Source: an uncultured Lachnospiraceae bacterium
Lineage (GTDB): Bacteria; Bacillota; Clostridia; Lachnospirales; Lachnospiraceae
Direction: 5' to 3'
DNA length: 14,125 nt
NCBI GenBank assembly: GCA_910577445.1
Contig: CAJTMZ010000106.1
Location: 1-14,125, forward strand
Position numbers and translations under genes: made by a program. Positions 8,129 to 14,125 of this stretch are shown piece by piece (within the stretch, counting starts at the first letter, position 1; each line of letters opens with the position of its first letter). Below the pieces are notes generated by a model that worked only from the letters and a program-made list of their open reading frames with translations, did not search any database and was not told the DNA's origin.

Positions 8129-8322
8129 GCGCCATGGCCTTTTGCAGAAACGGAAAGCGGGATGTTTTCTGAGAGTAGGAAGAAAACATTCTGTGGCTTT
8201 ACGAAGGATGAAAAGGCTGACGAGGGAAAGAGTTATCGAAAATTCGGCGGATGCTCTTTCGTACGCCTCCGGTGCGAGATATACCGGCAAATATGCGGGT
8301 AACCGCAAAACAAATACGGTAT
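8129..8322 (+). promoter_or_regulatory. glmS ribozyme-riboswitch (GlcN6P-activated self-cleaving RNA)
   Basis: The RNA carries the glmS ribozyme landmarks in order. The conserved cleavage context A|GCGCC places the cut between A8128 and G8129. P1 is GGCCTTTT (8136-8143) with AAAAGGCT (8211-8218). The invariant GACGAGG is at 8219-8225. P2 is GAAAGAG (8226-8232) with CTCTTTC (8254-8260), enclosing the core TTATCGAAAATTCGGCGGATG region (8233-8253). A P3-like stem ATACCG (8281-8286) with CGGTAT (8317-8322) encloses a P4-like hairpin, TGCGG-GTAA-CCGCA (8294-8307), capped by a GNRA loop. By established knowledge, glucosamine-6-phosphate binds as cofactor and triggers cleavage, and the 5'-hydroxyl product is degraded, lowering GlmS synthesis. 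The bases between the P1 arms (8144-8210) form a long extension with ATGTTTTCT/AGAAAACAT as an inner stem. The 3' boundary is my estimate. Confidence 0.95.
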
Positions 8323-8340
8323 AACAGGAGGGTATGTGAA

Positions 8341-8451
8341 ATGAAAATTCAGGGCGGCAAAGAACACTGCCCGGGATTACCTATATCTCACATTGACCGC
8401 GGACGGCACAGCAAAATGTTGTGTCATAAAGCGGAAACAGCTATAAAATAA
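8341..8451 (+). CDS. Small ORF (36 aa) between the glmS ribozyme and glmS
   Basis: ATG 8341 is preceded by a perfect AGGAGG at 8326-8331 with a 9-base spacer, which is a better ribosome binding site than that of glmS itself. The 36-residue product is basic and has several His and Cys residues (H9, C10, H17, H23, C28, H29). It has no signal peptide or membrane segment, and I do not recognise a family. The stop at 8449-8451 is 40 bases before the glmS start, so glmS is not translated by simple overlap. It could be a leader peptide that modulates glmS translation or RNA stability, an independent small protein, or a chance ORF behind a sequence belonging to the ribozyme's 3' flank. Coding status is unproven. 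Confidence 0.45.
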   Translation: MKIQGGKEHCPGLPISHIDRGRHSKMLCHKAETAIK

Positions 8452-8491
8452 ATGGAAACGAATATAAAAACAGAAAGATGAGGGAAACAAT

Positions 8492-10309
8492 ATGTGCGGA
8501 ATCATTGGATATACAGGAAAAGGAAAGGCGGCTAAGATTATGCTTGACGCCCTTGAGATTTTGGAATACAGAGGTTATGACAGCGCCGGGATTGCGCTTT
8601 TAAACCGGGGCGTGACGCAGATTGTCAAGGCGGCGGGAAGAGTGAAGGATTTGCGGAAACTCTGTGAGGACAAAAAGCCGGAGGGACAGTGCGGAATCGG
8701 CCATACGAGGTGGGCGACTCACGGGGGCGTGTGCGACGAAAACGCCCATCCCCACAGATTCGGCAGCGTCACGCTGATACATAACGGCATTATCGAAAAT
8801 TACAGGGAACTCATTGAAAAATATTCTCTGGAGAGAGCGCTCAAATCCGAGACGGACAGCGAAGTGGTGGCTGCGGTTTTAGAGCACTTTTATACAGGGG
8901 ACCCTTATTCGGCAATCCGGAGAACCGTGCTTAAGCTTAAGGGAACCTTTGCCCTTGCCATTATGTTTGACGACCAGCCTGACCAGATTTTCGCGGTCCG
9001 GAACGTAAGCCCGATTGTGGCCGCGGTGACGGATGAGGGGGCCATTTTATCCTCCGATGTGGCGGCGATTGTGCCGCATTCGACGGATTATTTTGTGTTG
9101 CCTGAATTTCATGTGGTCTGCTTAAAACCGGGAAGCGCTGAGATGTTTGATTTGTCAGGAGACAAGGCTCAGATAGAGTGGCTGAAAGTGGACTGGGACG
9201 TGAGCCGCAGCGGCAAGGAGGGATATCCTTTTTATATGGAAAAGGAAATCATGGAGCAGCCGGAGGTTATCGGGGAGACCATTCTGCCCCGAATCAGGGA
9301 CGGAAAGCCGGATTTTTCCGAGGAGGGAATACCCGACGCCATGCTTGCGGACTGTAAGCGTATCTGCGTGATTGCCTGTGGAACCGCCATGCACGCGGGG
9401 CTTGTGGGAAAGAGCCTGATTCAGGCTATGATTGGGATTCATGTGGATGTGGTGATGGCTTCCGAGTTTATGTATAACGACCCTGTGGTGGATAAAAATA
9501 CGCTGGTGATTGCCATTTCCCAGTCGGGAGAGACCATTGACACGCTGGAAGCGCTTAAATTCGCGAGAAAATGCGGTTCCCCCAGCATTTCCATTGTAAA
9601 CGTAAAGGGGGCTTCCATCGCCCGCGCTAGCGAGTACGTGATTTACACCAACGCCGGGCCGGAGATTGCGGTTGCCAGCACCAAGGCGTATACCACCCAG
9701 TTGGCGGTGCTGTATCTGATTACGGCCAGAATGGCCATAGCAAGAGGGCTGTGGAGCGGGGAGGAGCTTTTAGATTATATGAAAGAGCTCCAAAGAGTGC
9801 CGGAAGTGATGCGGCGGATTCTGGACACAAAAGATGAAATCCATCGTCTGGCAGGTTCGATTCTGAACGCCCGGGACGTCTTTATGATAGGAAGAGGGCT
9901 GGATTATTCCATTTTGCTGGAAGGCTCTCTGAAACTGAAGGAGGTTTCTTATATCCATTCGGAGGCTTATGCCTCAGGGGAACTGAAACACGGGACAATT
10001 GCGCTGATTACAGAGGATACCCCTGTGGTCGCAGTGGTGACCCAGGATAAGTTAAAAAGCAAGGAGCTGTCAAATATCCGGGAGGTTCAGTCAAGAGGAG
10101 CCAGAGTGGTGCTTTTAATCAAGGAAAATGAAACCCTGGACGAGGGCGGACAGTGGAGCTGCGTTTACCGGCTCCCGAAGATGGCGGACCCCTTTATGGT
10201 TATGCCGGCGTCCATAGTACTGCAGTTGATTGCCTATTACGTGTCATTGGATAAGGGGCTGGATGTGGATAAGCCGAGAAATCTGGCGAAGGTAGTCACG
10301 GTGGAGTAG
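8492..10309 (+). CDS. glmS: Glutamine-fructose-6-phosphate aminotransferase (isomerizing) GlmS
   Basis: A 605-residue cytoplasmic enzyme that converts fructose-6-phosphate and glutamine to glucosamine-6-phosphate and glutamate, the first step toward UDP-GlcNAc and peptidoglycan. It starts MCGIIGYTG, where C2 becomes the N-terminal nucleophile of the class II glutaminase domain. H-T-R-W-A-T-H-G at 71-78, N98-G99 and D123 belong to the same site. Two SIS sugar-isomerase domains follow: I-A-C-G-T-A at 294-299, S-Q-S-G-E-T at 343-348 and S-T-K-A-Y-T-T-Q at 396-403 in the first, then G-R-G-L-D-Y at 468-473 and E-A-Y-A-S-G-E-L-K-H-G at 491-501 in the second. The conserved tail has K600 in N-L-A-K-V-V-T-V-E. 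All key residues are intact and the length is normal. GAGGG at 8480-8484 supports the start. It is controlled by the upstream glmS ribozyme and probably co-transcribed with hemZ. Confidence 0.98.
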   Translation: MCGIIGYTGKGKAAKIMLDALEILEYRGYDSAGIALLNRGVTQIVKAAGRVKDLRKLCEDKKPEGQCGIGHTRWATHGGVCDENAHPHRFGSVTLIHNGIIENYRELIEKYSLERALKSETDSEVVAAVLEHFYTGDPYSAIRRTVLKLKGTFALAIMFDDQPDQIFAVRNVSPIVAAVTDEGAILSSDVAAIVPHSTDYFVLPEFHVVCLKPGSAEMFDLSGDKAQIEWLKVDWDVSRSGKEGYPFYMEKEIMEQPEVIGETILPRIRDGKPDFSEEGIPDAMLADCKRICVIACGTAMHAGLVGKSLIQAMIGIHVDVVMASEFMYNDPVVDKNTLVIAISQSGETIDTLEALKFARKCGSPSISIVNVKGASIARASEYVIYTNAGPEIAVASTKAYTTQLAVLYLITARMAIARGLWSGEELLDYMKELQRVPEVMRRILDTKDEIHRLAGSILNARDVFMIGRGLDYSILLEGSLKLKEVSYIHSEAYASGELKHGTIALITEDTPVVAVVTQDKLKSKELSNIREVQSRGARVVLLIKENETLDEGGQWSCVYRLPKMADPFMVMPASIVLQLIAYYVSLDKGLDVDKPRNLAKVVTVE

Positions 10310-10352
10310 GAAACCGGAGAAAGTAACAGGATAAAGGGAGAGTCTTGCTTTT

Positions 10353-10392
10353 GCGGGGCGCCCGCTTACAGCGGCGGCAGAGACTGGCCGCC
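10353..10392 (+). other. GC-rich intercistronic hairpin cluster between glmS and hemZ
   Basis: Within the 126-base gap, GCGGG (10353-10357) pairs with CCCGC (10361-10365), and GGCGGC (10373-10378) pairs with GCCGCC (10387-10392). CCGC/GCGG at 10362-10374 offers a competing pairing. No T run follows either stem, so this is not a standard terminator. It may be an RNA-processing or stabilising structure, or a relic. hemZ has no clear promoter of its own here. Confidence 0.35.
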
Positions 10393-10435
10393 TGGCAGAT
10401 AAACAGTATGATAATGAGAGAAAGTAAGGGAAACA

Positions 10436-11980
10436 ATGACAGAGATGAAAAGAAAAGATACAATTGAAATCACCGTAAACGAGGCAGGGTTTGAGTACGA
10501 TATCCATTCGCTGGTAAAAGCCTTTTATCCTGCCGGCAATGTAAAAGTATCCGCTATGCCCTGTGGGCCGGAAAAAGAGCCCGATTTATCCGGCGCGGAT
10601 ATGGCTTTTCAATTTACAAAAGGAGCTGTTTTGCTTTTCCTGAAAAAAGAAGAGAGTAAGACGGCTTCTTTTGCAGCGGAAAAATCTTCAGAAGACAATC
10701 TTTTTGAGGAAAATTACTTTGTTGAAAAACTGTCTGCGGATTTGTCGGACGAACCGCCCCGGCCGGAGGTAAAAAACCGGATAAAAAGGCTGATTTACGA
10801 AGCGCTTTCCAGAGATACCGGCAGGCAGCTTCCCTGGGGAACGCTGACGGGAATACGGCCCGTGAAAATCCCCATGACCTTGCTTGAGGAGGGGAAGGCG
10901 GAACCGGAAATCATTGCCTGTATGAAGAAAAATTACCTTATCAGCGACGAGAAGGCCGATTTGGCTCTTAAGATTGCACGGCGGGAAAAGGCGCTTTTGG
11001 AGACCCTTCACTATGAAAACGGCTACAGCCTGTATATCGGAATTCCTTTCTGCCCCACCACCTGCCTGTACTGCTCTTTTACTTCCTATCCTCTTGTCTC
11101 ATGGAAAAAAAGAGTGGGAGAGTATCTGGACGCGCTGGAAAAAGAGATAGATTATGCGGCAAAAAGCCACAGAGGGAAAATACTGGATACCATTTACATC
11201 GGCGGAGGAACCCCGACGACCCTGGAACCTTTTCAGATGCAAAGGCTTCTTGAGAAAATAAAAGGAAGCTTTGACCTGTCCCATTTAAAGGAATTTACCG
11301 TGGAAGCCGGACGCGCGGACAGCATTACGCCGGAAAAAATGGAGGTTTTAAAACGCAGCGGCGTTACCAGAATTTCCGTAAATCCTCAGACCATGAAGCA
11401 GGAAACCCTTGATTTGATTGGCAGAAGGCATACGGTAGAGCAGGTAAAGGAAGCCTTTGCCATGGCGAGAAGCGCAGGGTTTTCCAACATCAATATGGAT
11501 ATTATTTTGGGGCTACCCGGAGAAAATGCCGGGGACGTGCGCCATACCATAGAGGAAATAAGAAAGCTGAACCCGGACAGCCTGACCGTCCACTCACTGG
11601 CAATCAAGCGGGCCTCGAAGCTCAGCCAGTGGATTGCGGAAAACGGGATTTCCGCCCTGAACAACACGGAAGAAACCATGGAAATCACCGCAAAGGGAGC
11701 GGCCGGGATGGGAATGGAGCCTTATTATCTTTACCGTCAGAAAAACATGTCCGGCAATTTCGAGAACGTGGGGTATGCGAGGGAAGGGAAGTTTGGGATT
11801 TACAATATTTTAATCATGGAGGAGAAACAGAACATTGTGGCTCTCGGCGCAGGCAGCATCAGCAAACGGCTCTTCCCGGGCGGGAGGATTGAGCGGTGCG
11901 AGAATGTTAAGGAAGTGGCGCAGTATATCGAGAGAATCGATGAGATGATTGAGAGGAAACGGAAACTTCTTGAAGATTAA
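10436..11980 (+). CDS. hemZ: HemZ-type radical SAM protein (putative coproporphyrinogen dehydrogenase)
   Basis: A 514-residue protein of the HemN/HemW/HemZ radical SAM family. Residues 1-190 form the N-terminal region typical of HemZ and absent from HemW, including W-G-T-L-T-G-I-R-P-V-K at 134-144. The radical SAM domain begins with Y-I-G-I-P-F-C at 200-206. C206, C210 and C213 (C-x3-C-x2-C, then S-F) bind the 4Fe-4S cluster. The SAM-binding G-G-G-T-P is at 256-260, followed by T-V-E-A-G-R and N-M-D-I-I-L-G-L-P-G. Family knowledge assigns oxygen-independent oxidation of coproporphyrinogen III to protoporphyrinogen, but this activity is not demonstrated for many HemZ proteins, so the exact substrate is inferred. 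AAGGG at 10426-10430 supports ATG 10436; a second in-frame ATG at 10445 is possible. It ends the glmS unit, and a terminator follows at 12065. Confidence 0.9.
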   Translation: MTEMKRKDTIEITVNEAGFEYDIHSLVKAFYPAGNVKVSAMPCGPEKEPDLSGADMAFQFTKGAVLLFLKKEESKTASFAAEKSSEDNLFEENYFVEKLSADLSDEPPRPEVKNRIKRLIYEALSRDTGRQLPWGTLTGIRPVKIPMTLLEEGKAEPEIIACMKKNYLISDEKADLALKIARREKALLETLHYENGYSLYIGIPFCPTTCLYCSFTSYPLVSWKKRVGEYLDALEKEIDYAAKSHRGKILDTIYIGGGTPTTLEPFQMQRLLEKIKGSFDLSHLKEFTVEAGRADSITPEKMEVLKRSGVTRISVNPQTMKQETLDLIGRRHTVEQVKEAFAMARSAGFSNINMDIILGLPGENAGDVRHTIEEIRKLNPDSLTVHSLAIKRASKLSQWIAENGISALNNTEETMEITAKGAAGMGMEPYYLYRQKNMSGNFENVGYAREGKFGIYNILIMEEKQNIVALGAGSISKRLFPGGRIERCENVKEVAQYIERIDEMIERKRKLLED

Positions 11981-12064
11981 AAAGAGTTTCTGTTGTACAT
12001 CAAATTTTTACTAAGTGGTACTGAATAATACTTGATGATGTAGAGGAACAACTTAACAGCGCCT

Positions 12065-12105
12065 AAAGGACAATCTTATTCTAGTGAATAGGGCTGTCCT
12101 TTTTT
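12065..12105 (+). terminator. Intrinsic terminator of the glmS-hemZ unit
   Basis: AAAGGACA (12065-12072) pairs with TGTCCTTT (12095-12102). Further in, TATTC (12077-12081) pairs with GAATA (12086-12090) across a TAGT loop, and the four bases between the two stems mostly form wobble or GC pairs. T residues at 12100-12105 follow. It is a strong terminator 84 bases after the hemZ stop. Confidence 0.88.
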
Positions 12106-12127
12106 GTTATAGTCAATTATCAAGATG

Positions 12128-12136
12128 TGGTAGAAT
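12128..12136 (+). promoter_or_regulatory. Possible extended -10 promoter of the XRE regulator gene
   Basis: TG-G-TAGAAT at 12128-12136 matches an extended -10 element, with five of six hexamer bases. No good -35 box stands upstream. It would start transcription near 12143 and give a leader of about 155 bases that includes the AGTTGC cluster. A TATATT at 12260-12265 nearer the gene has no matching -35 box. Confidence 0.4.
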
Positions 12137-12185
12137 AGAGCCATTAAACAATTCTATAAAATGGGACTGATAGCAGAAAAACAGC

Positions 12186-12248
12186 AGTTGCAACTAATAG
12201 TTGCCATACAGTTGCCCCTAATTTCTATATAGTTGGTAGAGTGCAACT
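12186..12248. repeat. AGTTGC repeat cluster, candidate operator array
   Basis: AGTTGC occurs at 12186, 12199 and 12210 on the + strand, with a near copy AGTTGG at 12231. It occurs inverted as GCAACT at 12190-12195 and 12243-12248. The first copy and its inverse form the perfect palindrome AGTTGCAACT (12186-12195). Start-to-start distances among direct copies are 13, 11 and 21 bases, close to whole DNA turns. The cluster lies just upstream of an XRE-type regulator gene, so it is a plausible autoregulatory binding site. This is inference from position and symmetry only. Confidence 0.5.
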
Positions 12249-12297
12249 GGATAAATCAGTATATTATTGCTATCAGAATTATACGGAGGTGCGTAAT

Positions 12298-13275
12298 ATG
12301 AATGAAAATCAATTAGCGGAAAATCTTATGTACTATCGCAAAAAGAAAGGACTGTCACAGGAAAAAATTGCGGAATATTTGGAGGTCAGCCGTCAAGCCG
12401 TAACCAAATGGGAAACTAATACTTCAAAACCAAATTCTGACAATTTAATTAAGTTAGCACAATTATTTGAAGTTGATGTTGATACATTGCTGGGGAATGG
12501 GGATGGGGAAAAATCATCAACACAAGGGGAAGTATCAATAGGAAAAATATCATGGGTTTTTATAGGTATATCTGTTTTGTGTATTTTGGCATATATCATT
12601 CAAAGTGCATTAACGGATATTTTTAGCGTTGGGATATTCATCTGTATGTTTATTCTATGTATTCCAATACAACTGTTCCTGCATATCTATTTTTCCAATG
12701 CGATAAAAAATAATGCTTTTAACGGAATGGCAGGATTTGATGACAAGATAGAGTATAATATTTTTGAAGTGAAGAAACTGCTTGTACAGATTAATTTGCA
12801 TATTGGAATCATGTCTACTGTATATATTTTTCTGCTTTGTGTGATAAATGGGGTAAATTTGAAAATGCAATGGTTTAATGGCATTCTGATAGTTGCATAT
12901 ACACTGAATTTTATCACAAGCATAGAAATGAGCAACTACAAAATGATAGATAAAATCTATCGCAGAGAAGATGACAGGAAACGTGCCAAACGCAGTATTC
13001 CAGTAACTGCAATATTTTCCCTGTTACTATGTGCAGGGATAGGAATAGCGGTTATTGTATTTGAAACAAAGGGAATTGAGAATAATACACTGCCTGCGAT
13101 GAAAATATGTGGATTGCTGCTTTTGGGTATAATGAGTGCAACCACTGGATTCTTATTTGAAAACAGCAAAATAAAAAAGTGGAATCCTGCAAATACAAAC
13201 TATAGAACAAATAAAGTAAGTATAATCAGTTTGCTTATATGTGTGATAATGTATGGGCTGATGTGTGTTGTATAA
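12298..13275 (+). CDS. XRE-family HTH regulator with C-terminal membrane domain
   Basis: A 325-residue protein. Residues 5-65 are an XRE/Cro-type DNA-binding domain: L-A-E-N-L-M-Y-Y-R-K-K-K-G-L-S-Q-E-K-I-A-E-Y-L-E-V-S, then R-Q-A-V-T-K-W-E as recognition helix, and K-P-N-S-D-N-L-I-K-L-A-Q-L-F-E-V-D closing the fold. Residues 84-325 hold six or seven hydrophobic segments (about 84-104, 108-130, 166-186, 195-210, 234-255, 268-288, 306-324), so the regulator is probably tethered to the membrane. The function of the membrane part is unknown; it may sense envelope stress or a ligand. GGAGG at 12285-12289 with an 8-base spacer fixes ATG 12298; an in-frame GTG at 12241 lies in the repeat cluster and lacks a ribosome binding site. 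It is markedly AT-rich (15 G/C among bases 12421-12480), with frequent ATA codons, unlike the genes before it, which suggests acquisition from elsewhere. Confidence 0.9.
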   Translation: MNENQLAENLMYYRKKKGLSQEKIAEYLEVSRQAVTKWETNTSKPNSDNLIKLAQLFEVDVDTLLGNGDGEKSSTQGEVSIGKISWVFIGISVLCILAYIIQSALTDIFSVGIFICMFILCIPIQLFLHIYFSNAIKNNAFNGMAGFDDKIEYNIFEVKKLLVQINLHIGIMSTVYIFLLCVINGVNLKMQWFNGILIVAYTLNFITSIEMSNYKMIDKIYRREDDRKRAKRSIPVTAIFSLLLCAGIGIAVIVFETKGIENNTLPAMKICGLLLLGIMSATTGFLFENSKIKKWNPANTNYRTNKVSIISLLICVIMYGLMCVV

Positions 13276-13319
13276 GATACATGGAGCATTTTTCTGATTT
13301 ATTTGTAAATATTTGTGAA

Positions 13320-13445
13320 ATGACCAATAAAGGGCAGAAAATGTCGTTTCATGCAGGAAAGATTGTAATTGCGGCAAAAATAGGGATAATGGAAATTGTC
13401 GTTGATTTCACAGAACGGAAAAAGAAAATATTGTTGAGCAAATAG
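13320..13445 (+). CDS. Doubtful short ORF (41 aa) upstream of the lipoprotein gene
   Basis: ATG 13320 opens a 41-codon frame ending in TAG at 13443-13445, ten bases before the next start. The product is Lys- and Ile-rich, with no motif I recognise. There is no ribosome binding site in front of it, and the frame also extends upstream across the XRE stop. It may be a degraded gene end or chance. Listed only because it fills the 180-base gap between two genes. Confidence 0.15.
   Translation: MTNKGQKMSFHAGKIVIAAKIGIMEIVVDFTERKKKILLSK
13363..13390 (+). promoter_or_regulatory. Weak candidate promoter of the terminal lipoprotein gene
   Basis: TTGTAA at 13363-13368 and GATAAT at 13385-13390 are separated by 16 bases, matching consensus at 4 and 5 of 6 positions. 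A start near 13397 would give a leader of about 60 bases. No terminator separates the lipoprotein gene from the XRE gene, so co-transcription is an alternative. Confidence 0.35.
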
Positions 13446-13455
13446 AGGAGATATT

Positions 13456-14125
13456 ATGAAAAAGAGCATTTCAAAAAAGATGTTTGCGTTGTCTGTGTTT
13501 ATGTCTGCCGGTATTCTGTTGACTGGCTGCTCTGGTACAGCAGCAGAACCTTCGGAGAGTAAACCGACGGGAAGCAGCACAGACGTGATGCAGGGAAGTG
13601 CCTGGAGTAACGGAGGGGCGGAATCTGGAACAAACCATATCAGTGAGAAGCTGTCCGATAAGCTGGTAATTGATGCGGAGGTAGTTTTGCCGAAAGAGCA
13701 GGTATATAGCGTGTATGCGTTGACAAAGCAGGCGTTTCCGAGAGAAGATTTAGATGCTTTTTTCGGAGCGTCGGAAGCAGTCGTAACGGTTCACCCGGAA
13801 TGGGTGGGGGCATATTCTGCAAAAACGGAAGAGGGCGGATACTTTAGTACGGACCCCTATGGAAATTTTACATATGCTAAGGACGAGGAAAGGGACGACT
13901 ACATCGTATATTTGGTGGAATCCGCATATTATAATGCTGGCAGTTGCTCTTTCCAGAAGGAAGAAATACCGGATTTGTCCTTCCTAAACGCAGAGAATGC
14001 CATTCAGATGGGAAAGGAAAGGATTAAGGAACTGACCGGACAGGATTCGGAGGTTCTTGCTGCTTATGCTCTGAACCGGGAAATACTAACAGAGTTGGAG
14101 GAGGAGTATAGGCAGACTCAGAAAT
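13456..14125 (+). CDS. Predicted lipoprotein of unknown function (truncated by window end)
   Basis: The frame is open for 223 codons from ATG 13456 to the last base, so the C-terminus is missing. GAGGAG at 13445-13450 with a 5-base spacer supports the start. Residues 1-24 are a lipoprotein signal peptide: K2, K3, K7, K8, a hydrophobic core at about 10-22, and lipobox L-T-G-C with C25. A Ser/Gly/Thr-rich linker runs to about residue 60. The remainder is an acidic, mixed alpha/beta-looking region without a motif I recognise, and a Glu-rich helix lies near the cut end. It is therefore probably membrane-anchored outside the cell. Composition is closer to the housekeeping genes than to the preceding XRE gene. 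Its position downstream of a membrane-bound regulator may mean shared control, but that is not shown. Confidence 0.85.
   Translation, partial: MKKSISKKMFALSVFMSAGILLTGCSGTAAEPSESKPTGSSTDVMQGSAWSNGGAESGTNHISEKLSDKLVIDAEVVLPKEQVYSVYALTKQAFPREDLDAFFGASEAVVTVHPEWVGAYSAKTEEGGYFSTDPYGNFTYAKDEERDDYIVYLVESAYYNAGSCSFQKEEIPDLSFLNAENAIQMGKERIKELTGQDSEVLAAYALNREILTELEEEYRQTQK

Larger units (their letters stand above)
11981..12297. other. AT-rich intergenic region between hemZ and the XRE regulator
   Basis: This 317-base stretch holds no convincing gene. It contains an imperfect inverted repeat (TACATCAA at 11996-12003 and TTGATGATGTA at 12032-12042), a 13-codon open tail at 12025-12066 that may be a gene remnant, the terminator at 12065-12105, an extended -10 promoter at 12128-12136, and the AGTTGC repeat cluster at 12186-12248. 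Base composition drops sharply here compared with hemZ. Confidence 0.6.

Noticed and set aside
8101..8172. 23-codon ORF crossing the ribozyme cleavage site
   Set aside because: No good ribosome binding site. The bases are explained by the conserved glmS ribozyme 5' part, and translation would be cut by self-cleavage.
12241..12297. GTG start extending the XRE regulator by 19 residues
   Set aside because: It lies within the AGTTGC repeat cluster without a ribosome binding site, whereas ATG 12298 has GGAGG at the right distance and starts the HTH domain normally.

Overview
The window looks like chromosome from a low-to-medium-GC Firmicute, most likely a Clostridia member of the Lachnospiraceae type. 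This rests on AGGAGG-type ribosome binding sites, sigma-A-like promoters, a CIRCE-controlled groES-groEL pair, a bifunctional Rel with the RFKD motif, a glmS ribozyme ahead of glmS, a YerB-like (DUF3048) lipoprotein and a HemZ-type radical SAM protein. All genes I can support lie on the + strand. Species is not determinable by eye.

Layout. (1) Bases 1-255 hold the end of an unrecognised gene, and 309-1241 a degenerate GGDEF protein. (2) Bases 1368-3575 are a heat-shock unit: promoter, perfect CIRCE operator, groES, groEL, strong terminator. (3) Bases 3603-8055 are a probable operon: promoter, rel, a metallo-beta-lactamase-fold hydrolase, a DUF3048 lipoprotein, terminator. (4) Bases 8036-12105 are a second probable operon: a promoter interleaved with the preceding terminator, a glmS self-cleaving riboswitch, a 36-codon small ORF with a good ribosome binding site, glmS, hemZ and a terminator. 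(5) From about 11981 to 13455 the sequence becomes very AT-rich. It carries a membrane-anchored XRE regulator preceded by a cluster of AGTTGC repeats. (6) A new lipoprotein gene starts at 13456 and runs off the window.

How the parts work together. Most of the window is housekeeping: protein folding (GroES/GroEL, presumably repressed by HrcA through CIRCE), stringent response (Rel), entry to amino-sugar and cell-wall synthesis (GlmS, feedback-controlled by GlcN6P through the ribozyme) and a tetrapyrrole-related radical SAM enzyme. The last 2 kb resemble accessory DNA.

I did not find a clearly new multi-gene system. The observations I would follow first are the small Cys/His-containing ORF between the glmS ribozyme and glmS, the terminator that shares bases with the glmS promoter, and the AGTTGC array in front of the membrane-bound XRE regulator.
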